DNA of 64,000 nt from positions 38,584,475 through 38,648,474 of the forward strand of contig OX123205.2 of NCBI GenBank assembly GCA_944739405.2, given 5' to 3'. The translations under genes were made by a program, and so were the position numbers. How positions within the stretch are numbered: position 1 is the first letter of the stretch; every line of letters starts with the position of its first letter. Below, in pieces: positions 54,597 through 63,770 of this stretch. The notes beneath the pieces were generated by a model. It did no database searches. It worked only from the letters and a program-made list of their open reading frames with translations, and was not told where the DNA came from. Source of the stretch: Euclidia mi. Lineage: Eukaryota; Arthropoda; Insecta; Lepidoptera; Erebidae.

Positions 54597-54934
54597 TACT
54601 AGTATATTGCGGCCACGACTAATCGCGGCTACAATTTATTTGGGTTGCCCTGGAACGTCTTAAAGACAGTACAATTATTTCGAAATCAAACCAAAGTGTT
54701 TACATTTGAATCACAGATGCAGCGAAGCTAAATAAATATTCAATGACATTTTTTACTAAAGAACAATGCGATATCGAATCGATAGCAGATAGCAGACTGC
54801 AGCATGCCGCTGTAGCATTTGCATTTTGCATGCAGCCAAGGTTAAAAACGCTGCTTCTTTATAAACTATACTGTATTTTTACCCGACTCATCCTCCTAGA
54901 GTTATCTCAGTATGAACCCGGGGTCTGCTTTCTA

Positions 54935-55150
54935 GTCTGACCGGATTTGATTGAATAATAGCTTTTCCACAGAGCGACTGCCGTCTGACCTCCGGAACCC
55001 AAAGGCATAGCTATATTCCATGGTTTAGACCAGTTTATTCATAGGTACTGACTCCATATAACGACTGTCAAAGATCTTCATGACAGCCGGGACCGACGGC
55101 TTAACGTGCTCTCCGAGGCACGGGGCTACCGATAGGTAATTTACAATTCA
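54935..55150 (-). repeat. SINE family 3, 3' half, minus strand
   Basis: GCTTTTCCACAGAGCGACTG, CCGGGACCGACGGCTTAACG and CTCTCCGAGGCACGGGG; the tRNA-like head is missing. Confidence 0.75.
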
Positions 55151-55530
55151 AGTATTTTTACCCGACTGCGTGAGGTAAATTCTCCCTTTGTGGCCCCTTA
55201 GAACTATTGAAGTCTGCAATTATCCACGTGTTCTTCTGGCTTAACGTTATTTCTAGTTTTGCTTGGTTCTTTAGGGTGCGTTGCCATTGACGGGATGCTG
55301 GACAGGGTTTAGAGGAGGCGATTGTGAGTTGCCCAATCAGAATGTTCGAAATCTCCACTCCGCGTCTGAACAAACAGTAGTAAGGCTGTAAGGGGACTTG
55401 TGAGAAGCTAAGCAGACTTTCTAATCAATACTATTATAAAGCAGAAGAGTCTGTTATTTTGTTTGTTTTTTTTTTATTTAATTTGCTGGAAATGTGTTGG
55501 ATGTTCAGGTCGTACATAACAAATGTACAT
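55151..55530. other. Ehbp1 intron, nothing recognised
   Basis: Non-coding; no clear repeat. Confidence 0.35.
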
Positions 55531-55533
55531 TGA

Positions 55534-55740
55534 CTAGATGAACCGCAGTTACACCCGCGTTATTTAAGGCTACTGCTCCGCTCACGTGGGTCATAGCATG
55601 ATGTTATATAGCCTATAAACTCCCTCGATAAATTTTATCTAAGACACACACCGAAATAATTTTTCAAATCGAACTAGTAGTTGCTGAGATTAGCGCGTTC
55701 AACCAAACAAACTCTTCAGCGTTATATATTAGTATTAGAT
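55534..55740 (-). mobile_element. Helitron-like element (H2)
   Basis: CTAGATGAACCGCAGTTACA, GGCTACTGCTCCGCTCACGT, GCTGAGATTAGCGCGTTCAA, TATATATTAGTATTAGA. Confidence 0.7.
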
Positions 55741-56102
55741 GAGTACCTAATAAAAACAACTCCTTCAAACAATCAAAGCAGGGTGGTAGAGAGGTATTCA
55801 TTGATTTCGAAACGTGTACAGATTACAACGCTTGGCTGGTTCACACTGGATAGACCGGTCGTCGTATCTGAGAGTATTGATTGATACGCATGGGATAACC
55901 GCCGGTTAACTGATAGTTTAGTACTAGCAGCGAGTTGCTTACTCCCACGCCAGGTGGTATGTGCTGATAAGGGCATCTATACCGGTTCAGTTAAATAATA
56001 ATGACATGAGATGTTACTACATAAATTCACTACGAATAGTAGGTATTTATTTTACAAAATATATTAAAATAGGTATATGTTGTTTTTAATTAAAGAAAAA
56101 TG
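55741..56102. other. Ehbp1 intron, nothing recognised
   Basis: Non-coding; short frames on both strands (55681-55884, 55773-55976) overlap and show no domain. Confidence 0.35.
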
Positions 56103-56478
56103 TAGCGATAGCCTAGTGGAGATACCAACAGACTGCCGTGCAGAGGGTATCGGGTTCGAATTCATGGCGCGTACCAATGATTTTTCGGAGTTCTATGCGT
56201 ATTAAATTAATAATTATCGCTTGTCCTGTGCCTCGGAGAGCACGTTAAGCCGTCGGTCCCGGTTGTCATGAAGATCTTTGACAGTCGTTATAGGGCGTCA
56301 GTATTTCTAAAATAAACTGACACTAGTCTAAACCATGGAATATCGCTATCCCTTCGGGTTGCGGGGGTCAGACAGGCAGTCGCTCTGTGGAAAAGCTAAT
56401 ATTCAGACAAATCCGGTTAGACTAGTAAGCGGACCCCAGATTGAAACTGGGATAACGCTAAGAGGATGAGGATGATAC
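56103..56478 (+). repeat. SINE family 3, full length
   Basis: AGCGATAGCCTAGTGGAGAT, B box GGGTTCGAATTC, TCGGTCCCGGTTGTCATGAA, end GGGATAACGCTAAGAGGATG. The non-LTR element below begins right after it. Confidence 0.85.
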
Positions 56479-56484
56479 TGATAT

Positions 56485-58562
56485 ATATACTGATATCCCC
56501 GTTATTACTACTAGATCTTTGGACTCATCAACCAATGCAGCGGAATTTCTTTTAAAAGAAAACATGAGTACAACCTATAGTAATTTCTCATTTCAGTATA
56601 TAAATTCAAATGATGTTATAAAAGCTTTTAATACTATAAATTTAAAGAAGACTGCAGACTTGTGGGGAAATTCCGTTACTATTACCAAGTCCATTATTGC
56701 TTTAGCTGCTAACAGATTAGCTTTAATATTTAATAAGTGTATTGACTGTGGTGTATTTCCTGATCTTATGAAAGATAGCAAGGTAATACCTTTGTACAAA
56801 GCAGGTAGCACATCAGACCCCACCAACTATAGGCCAATTTCTGTGCTGCCCACATTTAGCAAAATTTTCGAGAAATTGATACTAGACCAACTGCAAAGTT
56901 ATTTTAATAACAACGAGCTTCTACCCTCTAAACAATTTGGTTTTACAAAGGGGCGCTCCACGACCGATGCCGGTGTTGAGCTTGTAAAACATATCTTTGA
57001 TGCCTGGGAGGATTCACATGATGCTTTAGGTGTCTTCTGTGATTTGTCCAAGGCCTTTGATTGTGTAGAACATGATACATTGATCAGGAAATTACATCAC
57101 TATGGTTTAAGTAGTTCTGCTCTGCATCTTCTTACTTCATATTTGAGTAATAGGATTCAGAGAGTTGATGTCAACGGGACGCGTTCGCATGGGTCTGTAG
57201 TCAAAATGGGCGTCCCACAGGGTTCAATCCTCGGTCCTTTTTTATTTTTAGTTTATATTAATGACTTACCACATCTCGTCAATGACAAGCACGGGATAGT
57301 ACTGTTTGCTGAAGATACCTCACTTTTATTTAAATTAAAACGACAGCAAATTGATATGGACGATGTAAACATTGCTATCTCAAAGGTGGTTCGCTGGTTT
57401 GAGGTTAACAACCTGCTTTTAAATAGACTAAAAACTAAATGTATTCGATTTTTGATGCCTAACGTCAAACAAGTGAACACCTCAGTAAAGGTTAAGGATG
57501 ATGTGTTGGATCTTGTGGATAACACCAAATTTTTAGGCATTACACTAGATTCTAAGCTGCAATGGGGACCACATATTAGTAAATTGTCGAATAGACTCAG
57601 CTCTGCAGCATACGCAGTCAGGAAAATTCGCCAGTTAACTGACATTGACACTGCCAGGCTTGTATATCATAGCTATTTTCATAGTATAATGTCATACGGT
57701 ATTCTCCTGTGGGGAAATGCTGCCGACATTCAGACCATCTTTGTTCTGCAGAAAAGAGCTATTCGAGCAATTTATAATTTGGATTATGGGGCTTCGTTAA
57801 GGAATAAATTCAAGGAAATAAACATTTTAACAGTTGCAAGCCAGTACATTTATTCCAACCTAATATATTTATTCCAAAACAAGGCCTCATACTCAAAGAA
57901 AAGTGATATCCACAATTTGAATACTAGAAATAAGAGTAAGCTAGTAGTGCCGGCTACCCGGCTAGAGAAAATAAAAAAATCTTTTCAAGGCCAATGTGTG
58001 CGCTTTTACAATAAAGTGCCAAGCAATATTCAAAATTTAAGTTATAATAAATTCAAAAAGATTATAAAACGTAAACTTTGTCAAAAAGGGTACTATTCAG
58101 TGCTAGATTATATTGAAGATAAAAATGCTTGGGATTAATTTGCTCGGTCCCACAGGCTACTTATGTTTGATTAGTGTTAAGTTTCATGTGAGTGTGAGTT
58201 ATTGTGTCTATAGTCTATATTATGCTAGTAAGTACTTTTATATTATTATTTAAAAAGCCTTATTAATTGACAACAACATTATAGACACACCAGCTCATAA
58301 ACTTATGAAAAATTCAATGTAGTTACTAAGTATTTAAATTGTATAGAATCAAGACGTGGAAAAGAGTGGCCCGGAGTTTCTTGCCTGATTCTTCTCACGA
58401 GGCTCTACTTTCTGAACAGGCATTTTTTTCAATGCTCAACTATCTTAATATGCATTTAAAGTTACTTTTTATTTTTTTTATTTGTATGACTTTCTGACGT
58501 GTCCAAAAAATTTAAACATTTTTATGGAAATAAACATATTTGAGTTTGAGTTTGAGTTTGAT
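56485..58562 (+). mobile_element. 5'-truncated CR1/Jockey-like non-LTR retrotransposon
   Basis: Starts abruptly after the SINE, contains one long reverse transcriptase frame, a 3' UTR with GTGGCCCGGAGTTTCTTGCC and TTCTTCTCACGAGGC, AATAAA-like signals and a (TTTGAG)n tail at about 58541-58560. No endonuclease domain remains. Same strand as Ehbp1, inside its intron. Confidence 0.85.
56516..58138 (+). CDS. Non-LTR reverse transcriptase, 5'-truncated
   Basis: About 540 codons without a stop; the first residues lie upstream of any ATG, so the frame is the remnant of a longer ORF2. Reverse transcriptase blocks in order: NYRPISVLPTFSKIFEKLI (about 100-120), QFGFTKGRSTTDA, FCDLSKAFDCVEHDTL (first catalytic Asp), MGVPQGSILGPFLFLVYIND, then VLFAEDTSLLF where the usual FADD is FAED. 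Then NNLLLNRLKTK, TKFLGITLDSKLQWGPHI and the C-terminal KRAIRAIYNLD region. In an active element it would copy RNA at a nicked target. Loss of one catalytic Asp and the missing endonuclease make this copy inert, yet the frame is otherwise open, implying a fairly recent insertion. Confidence 0.85.
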   Translation, partial: SLDSSTNAAEFLLKENMSTTYSNFSFQYINSNDVIKAFNTINLKKTADLWGNSVTITKSIIALAANRLALIFNKCIDCGVFPDLMKDSKVIPLYKAGSTSDPTNYRPISVLPTFSKIFEKLILDQLQSYFNNNELLPSKQFGFTKGRSTTDAGVELVKHIFDAWEDSHDALGVFCDLSKAFDCVEHDTLIRKLHHYGLSSSALHLLTSYLSNRIQRVDVNGTRSHGSVVKMGVPQGSILGPFLFLVYINDLPHLVNDKHGIVLFAEDTSLLFKLKRQQIDMDDVNIAISKVVRWFEVNNLLLNRLKTKCIRFLMPNVKQVNTSVKVKDDVLDLVDNTKFLGITLDSKLQWGPHISKLSNRLSSAAYAVRKIRQLTDIDTARLVYHSYFHSIMSYGILLWGNAADIQTIFVLQKRAIRAIYNLDYGASLRNKFKEINILTVASQYIYSNLIYLFQNKASYSKKSDIHNLNTRNKSKLVVPATRLEKIKKSFQGQCVRFYNKVPSNIQNLSYNKFKKIIKRKLCQKGYYSVLDYIEDKNAWD

Positions 58563-58884
58563 GATGTTATTTTTAATTAGGCGTTTTTGTCAAAATCAAT
58601 ATTTAGGTTTAAAGATCTTAATAGCATAATATAAATCTCTTAATGAGCATAATATAAAATATAAACAGAGTAATCCAAAGAAACAGGGATCGTTAGGTCT
58701 AAAAATCAATGACTCTAAAAAGCAATGGTAAAAAACTTGTTGCTGTAGTACTTACTTACATGAAATTATATTTTATTTAAATCGTTGTAGGCATTCCGTT
58801 ACGTTTAGTCACTGCAGTAAATATTACAGTTCACCTCATATACACCAAAACAAAGTACTATTTCGCAGCAGTACAATACGTTCG
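58563..58884. other. Ehbp1 intron, nothing recognised
   Basis: Contains two near-identical TCTTAAT(A)GAGCATAATATAAA words around 58620-58650; otherwise no feature. Confidence 0.35.
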
Positions 58885-59005
58885 CCGCAAACCTGCATTT
58901 GACCAGCGTGGTGGACTATAGCCTTACCCTACTCATAGTTAGAAGAGGCCCGAGCCCTACAGTGGGACAGCGATATATATAGAGGGCTGATGATGACGAT
59001 GATTA
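58885..59005 (+). repeat. Dispersed repeat fragment (GACCAGCGTGGTGG family)
   Basis: ACCTGCATTTGACCAGCG, TAGAAGAGGCCCGAGCC, CAGTGGGACAGCG; related to 11768 and the complement of 25722. Confidence 0.6.
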
Positions 59006-59246
59006 GGGTTTTATAACCCTGCACATAAAAGTAGGTTAGCTTATAGAAACAGTTTTACAAAGCATTTTAATTTGAGACTTCTAATTAATCGAATCAATTG
59101 ACTTGGCTCAAAGGTATACAAATGGTGGTACATATTATTTGTACAGATTCACTGTATAATCTAAAGGAAGTTTATTATCGTCCACAGCCATACCTATGTT
59201 TCTAAAAGATTACTTGTAATTAATAAAATAATTTTGTTGTTTGAAG

Positions 59247-59342
59247 GAAACCCAACAAACTGAGCGTGGTGTGGACCCGACGATCGAGGCGCGTCATCAC
59301 AGACCCTTTGGAGTGGGAGCCGTCGTTGAAAGACCCGCTAAA
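59247..59342 (+). CDS. Ehbp1: EHBP1 coding exon 2
   Basis: Acceptor TTTGAAG (ends 59246) and donor GTAAGTC at 59343; 96 nt. With the Trp split across the junction it reads WKPNKLSVVWTRRSRR then VITDPLEWEPSLKDPL, inside the NT-C2 domain; VVWTRRSRR is strongly conserved in EHBP1. Phase 2 entry and exit agree with the neighbouring exons. A solo LTR begins only 12 bp inside the following intron. Confidence 0.92.
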
Positions 59343-59354
59343 GTAAGTCAATAC

Positions 59355-59767
59355 TGTTACGAGCTGGGGTTCGGTGATAAATTATATACACTATGCCAGA
59401 AAAACTGCACTTTATTCACATACACATTAACACTAGATACACACACTTAATTCTTCAACACTAATAACACACTATTCACACCACTAGAACAACACTAAAC
59501 ACTTCCGACTTACTTCCTTCGCTTCTTGTATTTCGCTCCGATATTCAATTGTAACTGTGTCCGGTCCGTTCGCTTGCGCTCTATTTATACTGGCCGGATA
59601 ACATCACTAGAGCATTCTAGATGCTTCTACAAAACTGTCGAAATAATCGCGAACAGTCGATACTCGATACAGCAACGCCATCTAGTACAGAGTAGCTGAA
59701 TTACCTTTAAACCACCGATACATTCAATCTCTTCTACTACCCACATTCACCGATAGATGGCGTAACA
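59355..59767 (-). mobile_element. Solo LTR (Ty3/gypsy-like), antisense to Ehbp1
   Basis: On the minus strand it starts TGTTACGCCATC and ends CCAGCTCGTAACA, flanked by ATAC duplications (59351-59354 and 59768-59771). It has a TATA box (CAGTATAAATAG complement near 59583) and AATAAA near 59410 (minus), in the order expected for U3-R-U5. No internal retroviral-like coding sequence is present, so recombination between two LTRs removed it. Confidence 0.85.
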
Positions 59768-59930
59768 ATACCATTCCCAACTCAACATTTACTCTACGGC
59801 TCAAATGTGCGGATATTTTTCAGAACACTTTTAGACACACTTTTTTCAGACCTTTTATACATTAGACAAAAATATGGATAATCTATTAATATCTTTGGAG
59901 GGTCCATAATTGTTACATCTTATCTTATAC

Positions 59931-60133
59931 TAATATATAAAGCTGAACAGTTTGTTTGTTTGTTTGGTTGAACGCGCTAATCTCAGGAACTACTGGTCTG
60001 ATTTGAAATTCTTTCAGTATTAAATAGCCCATTTATTGAGGAAGGCTATAGGCTATATAACATCGCGCTATGAGCGACGAGAGCAGAGCTGTAGCCTTAA
60101 ATAACGCGGGTGTAACCGCGACCATCCTCTAGT
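59931..60133 (+). mobile_element. Helitron-like element (H2)
   Basis: TCTTATACTAATATATAAAG start, GGTTGAACGCGCTAATCTCA, ATAACGCGGGTGTAACCGCG hairpin, CTCTAG end. Confidence 0.75.
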
Positions 60134-60810
60134 ATTTACATATTTTAGGTACCACCTAAGCAAACATTGTGGAAAGCAATGAAAATATTGAGTATTTGAA
60201 ATAACTTTCTACTAAAGAAATGCATAATTTTTAAGAGTATAATAAACGGTACTAAACAATATGCCTGTATTTCTGCCTGTTGGTTTTAAAACGTTCGAGT
60301 ACAAAACGAATCTCCGAAACAGCTAGACTAAATTAGGAAGGAAACTTCATTGCCAAATCAGCTATTTACGAGTAAAGATTCCATCTAAATCTATTCAGCA
60401 TAGAATAAGGATAAGGCTATTCTTGTTTTAGAAAAGTTTAAGCGTGCCAAATTATAAACAAGACTAAAGAGCCGTTTTAAATAGAGAAGTAGAAATATTT
60501 TCGCATTGTAAGAATATCTATCTAGCTATCCATAAGAGTTTAGAGTAGGTACTTTATAGTTATAAATATAGAAATATAATATTTTAATCATTTCAGTAAT
60601 TCGTTTCGCTATGTTATTCGATAAACTATTTATATTCATGTAAACGATTGGTATCACGATATGAATGTGTAAGTGCCAGTCAATTTAGATGTCGAAGTTA
60701 CTGAAAATGGTGATTCTTATTAAATTAATGGCAGCCTAGTGGAGAGACCAACAGACTGGAAACATTTAAGGGTAACAAGTTCAAATAATTTGCTGCCTTT
60801 TAGAAATTCA
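60134..60810. other. Ehbp1 intron, nothing recognised
   Basis: AT-rich, no feature. Confidence 0.35.
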
Positions 60811-61488
60811 TAATCATCATCGTCCTAGCGTTATCCCTGTTGCAACCAAGACTTACACGCCTTGGAGCCCGAGGTCCGCTTAGGTACTGGTCTAACCAGA
60901 TATGACAGAATATTAACTTTTCCACAGAGCGACTAGCGTTTGACCTCCGCAACCCGAAGGGATACTGATATTCCATGGGTCCGACCAGGGCGGAGCCGTC
61001 CCTATGTGCAATGTGCGCGGCGCACAGAGGCGCCAGGGTATTAGGGGCGCCGCGGGCCAGGAGATGCGTTAATTATTAAAATTACTTTCGAAAAAAGGAC
61101 GACAAAAAGGCGTTTCATAGATTTCGCACACAGGCGCTTCATAGATTTCGCACACAGGCGCTTCATAGATTTCGCACACAGGCGCTTCATAGATTTAGCA
61201 CACAGGCGCTTCATAGATTTCGCACACAGGCGCTGGATTGGGTCGGCTCGACCCTGGGTCTGACTAGTGTCAGTTTGTTCAGAGTTATTGACGCCTAATA
61301 AATGACTGTCAAAGATCTTTACGACAGCCGGGGCCGACGGCTTAAGGTGCTCGCCGAGGCTTTGGGTAAGCGATAATTAACAATTCAGTACGTACATAAC
61401 TACGAGAAGTCATTGGTGCGCGACGTAGATTCAGACCCGAAACCCTCTGCATGGCAGTCTGTTAGTATCTCCACTTCGCTATCGCCGT
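60811..61488 (-). repeat. SINE family 3, minus strand, split by an hAT MITE
   Basis: 3' half 60811-60985 (CCTAGCGTTATCCCTGTTGC, TTTTCCACAGAGCGACTAGC), 5' half 61257-61488 (GCCGGGGCCGACGGCTTAAG, GATTCAGACCCGAAACCCTC, CTCCACTTCGCTATCGCC). Confidence 0.85.
60986..61256. mobile_element. hAT-type MITE with 24-bp internal repeats
   Basis: Ends CAGGGCGGAGCCGTCCC and complement of CAGGGTCGAGCCGACCC, flanked by the 8-bp duplication GGTCCGAC / GGTCTGAC (60978-60985, 61257-61264). Inside, a 24-bp unit (GGCGCTTCATAGATTTCGCA...) is repeated about five times at 61108-61235. Confidence 0.85.
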
Positions 61489-61493
61489 CTTGT

Positions 61494-61917
61494 GCTGAGA
61501 TCCGAGATATAGCCCGCACTAATGCGGGTGTCTGCGAGGTTGCCGAAGTCGTAAAATGTGCCGGGACCTCCCTTCAAAGCGACGTGCAAAGCTCACCGCG
61601 GGTTACTTAGTGGGTGCACTCCCACATTAGGTAGTCGAGCCTTGCTGATTTCAGCATGAATGGGCCGGCTCGACCGGGGAAGTGCTAACCTCTCACAGGA
61701 AATCGACGTAAAGTAACAGTACCTAAACTGTTGCGTTTCCGGAGGCCCATTGTCTATTCCTTCTCCCTCATCCCACTCCTTCTATACCTTTTCCTAAACC
61801 AAAGGGTGGCAACGTTCTTGTGACTCCTGTGGTGTTGCTGGTGTCCGTGGGCGGCGGTAATTGCTTACCATCAGGCGACCCGTCTGCTCGTTTGCTGCAT
61901 ATTACCGACTATAAAAA
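61494..61917 (+). repeat. Dispersed repeat (GTCTGCTCGTTTGC family), full copy
   Basis: GAGATCCGAGATATAGCCCG, GTGGGTGCACTCCCACATTA, AATGGGCCGGCTCGACCGGG, GGCGGCGGTAATTGCTTACC, ending in an A run. Minus-strand relatives at 34433 and 42088. Confidence 0.75.
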
Positions 61918-61995
61918 AAATCCCCGAACAGATGAAGTATGCATAACCATATTTGATATATTTGAAAGATTTTTATAATATGATGTGTGTTACAG

Positions 61996-62107
61996 AGGCA
62001 CAGTGATATACACGGTGCCGGAGAATCGAACGGTGGCCGTCACTCTGTTCAAGGACTCGCGCACCAACGAGCTCGAGGACAAAGACTGGACCTTCGTGCT
62101 GGAAGAT
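61996..62107 (+). CDS. Ehbp1: EHBP1 coding exon 3
   Basis: Acceptor TGTTACAG (ends 61995), donor GTGAGT at 62108; 112 nt. Reads KGTVIYTVPENRTVAVTLF then KDSRTNELEDKDWTFVLED, the middle of the NT-C2 domain (about residues 67-104), with the TLFKD and KDWTFV words typical of EHBP1. Ends in phase 0. Confidence 0.92.
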
Positions 62108-62299
62108 GTGAGTACCAACATTTACTTTTATGTTTAGAAAAGGTAACATTACCTATTTTGGAGATGATATTTATAGGGTACCTACACAAATAAATCGCGA
62201 AGGAGATTTCCTTTTTTTTTTTTTAATATAATTCTCTCAAACTCAAAATGCTGTCTCGTGTGGGTATCAAACCCAGAACACTCGGCACAGTGTCAGATA

Positions 62300-62462
62300 T
62301 TCTTTATTAATTTAACCGTTTCTTACTGATCCCGGGAGAATTTCGGGTATTCCCTCTTGGTGGACACTAACACTCCCCAAGTAACATACATGCTTAATTT
62401 CACCTTATAGCGCTCAATAGTTTAGGTTTTACCTTGTCGCCAGTCAGTCAGTAACGCTCATA
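62300..62462 (-). mobile_element. Helitron-like H1, diverged fragment
   Basis: TTACTGATCCCGGGAGAATT, CTCCCCAAGTAACATACATG, GCCAGTCAGTCAGTAACGC; minus strand. Confidence 0.5.
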
Positions 62463-62464
62463 GA

Positions 62465-62700
62465 GAGACTTGCCCCGCCGTTCGTAACAGATCGGCAAAG
62501 TTAAGCAACGCTAGCACAGGTCGCCACTTGGATAGGTGACCGCGTGTGGTATTTACATCAGAGCGCTACCGTGGGGCACGTAAAGCTGTCGGTCCCGCTT
62601 CTTGTCTCAGGATAAGGCTCGTTAGGCCATTTCGGAGGCCTTCGGGCGGTCTGAAAACTCCGACACTAGAGTTGGCCACACACTCACACGGAAAACAATA
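62465..62700 (+). repeat. 5S-rRNA-derived SINE (SINE3-like)
   Basis: AACAGATCGGCAAAGTTAAG, CAACG and ACTTGGATAGGTGACCGC match the internal promoter region of 5S rRNA. The body (GGGCACGTAAAGCTGTCGGT, AACTCCGACACTAGAG) matches the 7545-7797 copy. Length and body exclude a true 5S gene. Confidence 0.8.
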
Positions 62701-62744
62701 AACAGTCAGTAACGCAAAAATTTCAACGTGATTATCACAAAAAG

Positions 62745-62853
62745 ATTCTGCCCTCCCGAACCTAAAGTGCAGAAACATTAACTTTAACACGAAAGTTTAA
62801 ATTCCTATATCATGTTTTTGCAGTTACTGCACTTTAGGTTGGGGAGGGCAGGA
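62745..62853. repeat. Inverted repeat with 25-bp arms
   Basis: CTGCCCTCCCGAACCTAAAG (62746) recurs as CTTTAGGTTGGGGAGGGCAG (62834-62853) with one mismatch; spacer about 57 nt. Confidence 0.8.
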
Positions 62854-62944
62854 TTGGTCTTGGCTTCAAATCAAACGGGGTTATTAACCACGAGACCAGC
62901 GGGCCATTCAATAAAAAAATAATGATATCTTTTTGTATGTCCAG

Positions 62945-63126
62945 GTATCAGTAACAGGCAAGCGTCGTCGCCTAGCCGTCTGTTCAATAAACATGCGCAA
63001 ATACGCGAGTCTGGAACCTTCTCAGCGGTGTCTGATACTGACGCTGGAGCCGGTCACTCAGAAGATCGTCGCAGCCTCCATACATCTCACGCTGCACTGT
63101 GTGCTACTTAGAGAAGGACAGGCCAC
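62945..63126 (+). CDS. Ehbp1: EHBP1 coding exon 4
   Basis: Acceptor TATGTCCAG (ends 62944), donor GTAAGT at 63127; 182 nt. Reads VSVTGKRRRLAVCSINMRKY, ASLEPSQRCLILTLEPVTQK, IVAASIHLTLHCVLLREGQA: the end of the NT-C2 domain with SINM-KYAS and LREG-AT words typical of EHBP1. Ends in phase 2. Confidence 0.93.
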
Positions 63127-63428
63127 GTAAGTACAATAAAAAGGAAGTCCACCTTTTTTGAAGGTGGGTTAAAAAAACTGTCTTCAAGACAGATGTCATA
63201 GGGGTGGAAGCTCTAAAGAGAGAGCTTCTGAAGCTGAACCTCTTTTTTCTCTTCTCCTCTCAAATGCCTTTCCTCTCATTATCCTTTCCATTCATCAATG
63301 CCTTTTTTTCATAGCCCTCTTTCTGTTTCCTACTGCTCAGAAAAGTATATACTTTACCCTTTCGACCACATCCGCGTATCCTTCACAAATACGTTAAATA
63401 AAGTATAATTTATATTTTACGTTTCCAG

Positions 63429-63546
63429 AGATGAGGATATGCAGTCGCTGGCGTCCCTCCTATCAGTCAATAACAATTCCGATATAGCAGTTTTGGAGGA
63501 TTTGGACGAAGACGATTACACACTGTCAGACAACTCCACTAGACAG
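63429..63546 (+). CDS. Ehbp1: EHBP1 coding exon 5
   Basis: Acceptor GTTTCCAG (ends 63428), donor GTATGT at 63547; 118 nt. Reads TDEDMQSLASLLSVNNNSDI then AVLEDLDEDDYTLSDNSTRQ: the conserved DEDMQSLASL word just after the C2 domain, then an acidic linker. Ends in phase 0 at residue 204. The remaining gene (calponin-homology and bMERB domains in the family) must lie beyond 64000. Confidence 0.92.
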
Positions 63547-63569
63547 GTATGTTATCTATACTCGTCATA

Positions 63570-63616
63570 TCAGCATAGAGACGTCCACTGCTGGACATAG
63601 GCCTCCCCCAAATACT
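63570..63616 (-). repeat. RTE 3' end fragment
   Basis: CGTCCACTGCTGGACATAGG then CCTCCCCC is the complement of the RTE tail end. Confidence 0.5.
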
Positions 63617-63722
63617 ACTTATTATAAATAATGTGAACTGTTTAGAGTTTAATTTTTATTATTGAGTTTATCTCAGGAACTATCGATTTAGCATTCTTTT
63701 ATTTCCTCCTTGTGATAAAAAA

Positions 63723-63766
63723 AAAATTGGGCAAGTGCGAGTCGGACTCGCGCACAAAGGGTTCCA
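63723..63766 (-). repeat. Dispersed repeat 3' end (GGCAAGTGCGAGTCGGACTC)
   Basis: Same 3' end as at 24150-24200, opposite orientation, truncated. Confidence 0.65.
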
Positions 63767-63770
63767 CCAT

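Noticed and set aside
61413..61610. 65-codon frame
   Set aside because: Crosses the head of a SINE and the start of another repeat.
62465..62580. Functional 5S rRNA gene
   Set aside because: Diverged, truncated and fused to a repeated non-5S body.
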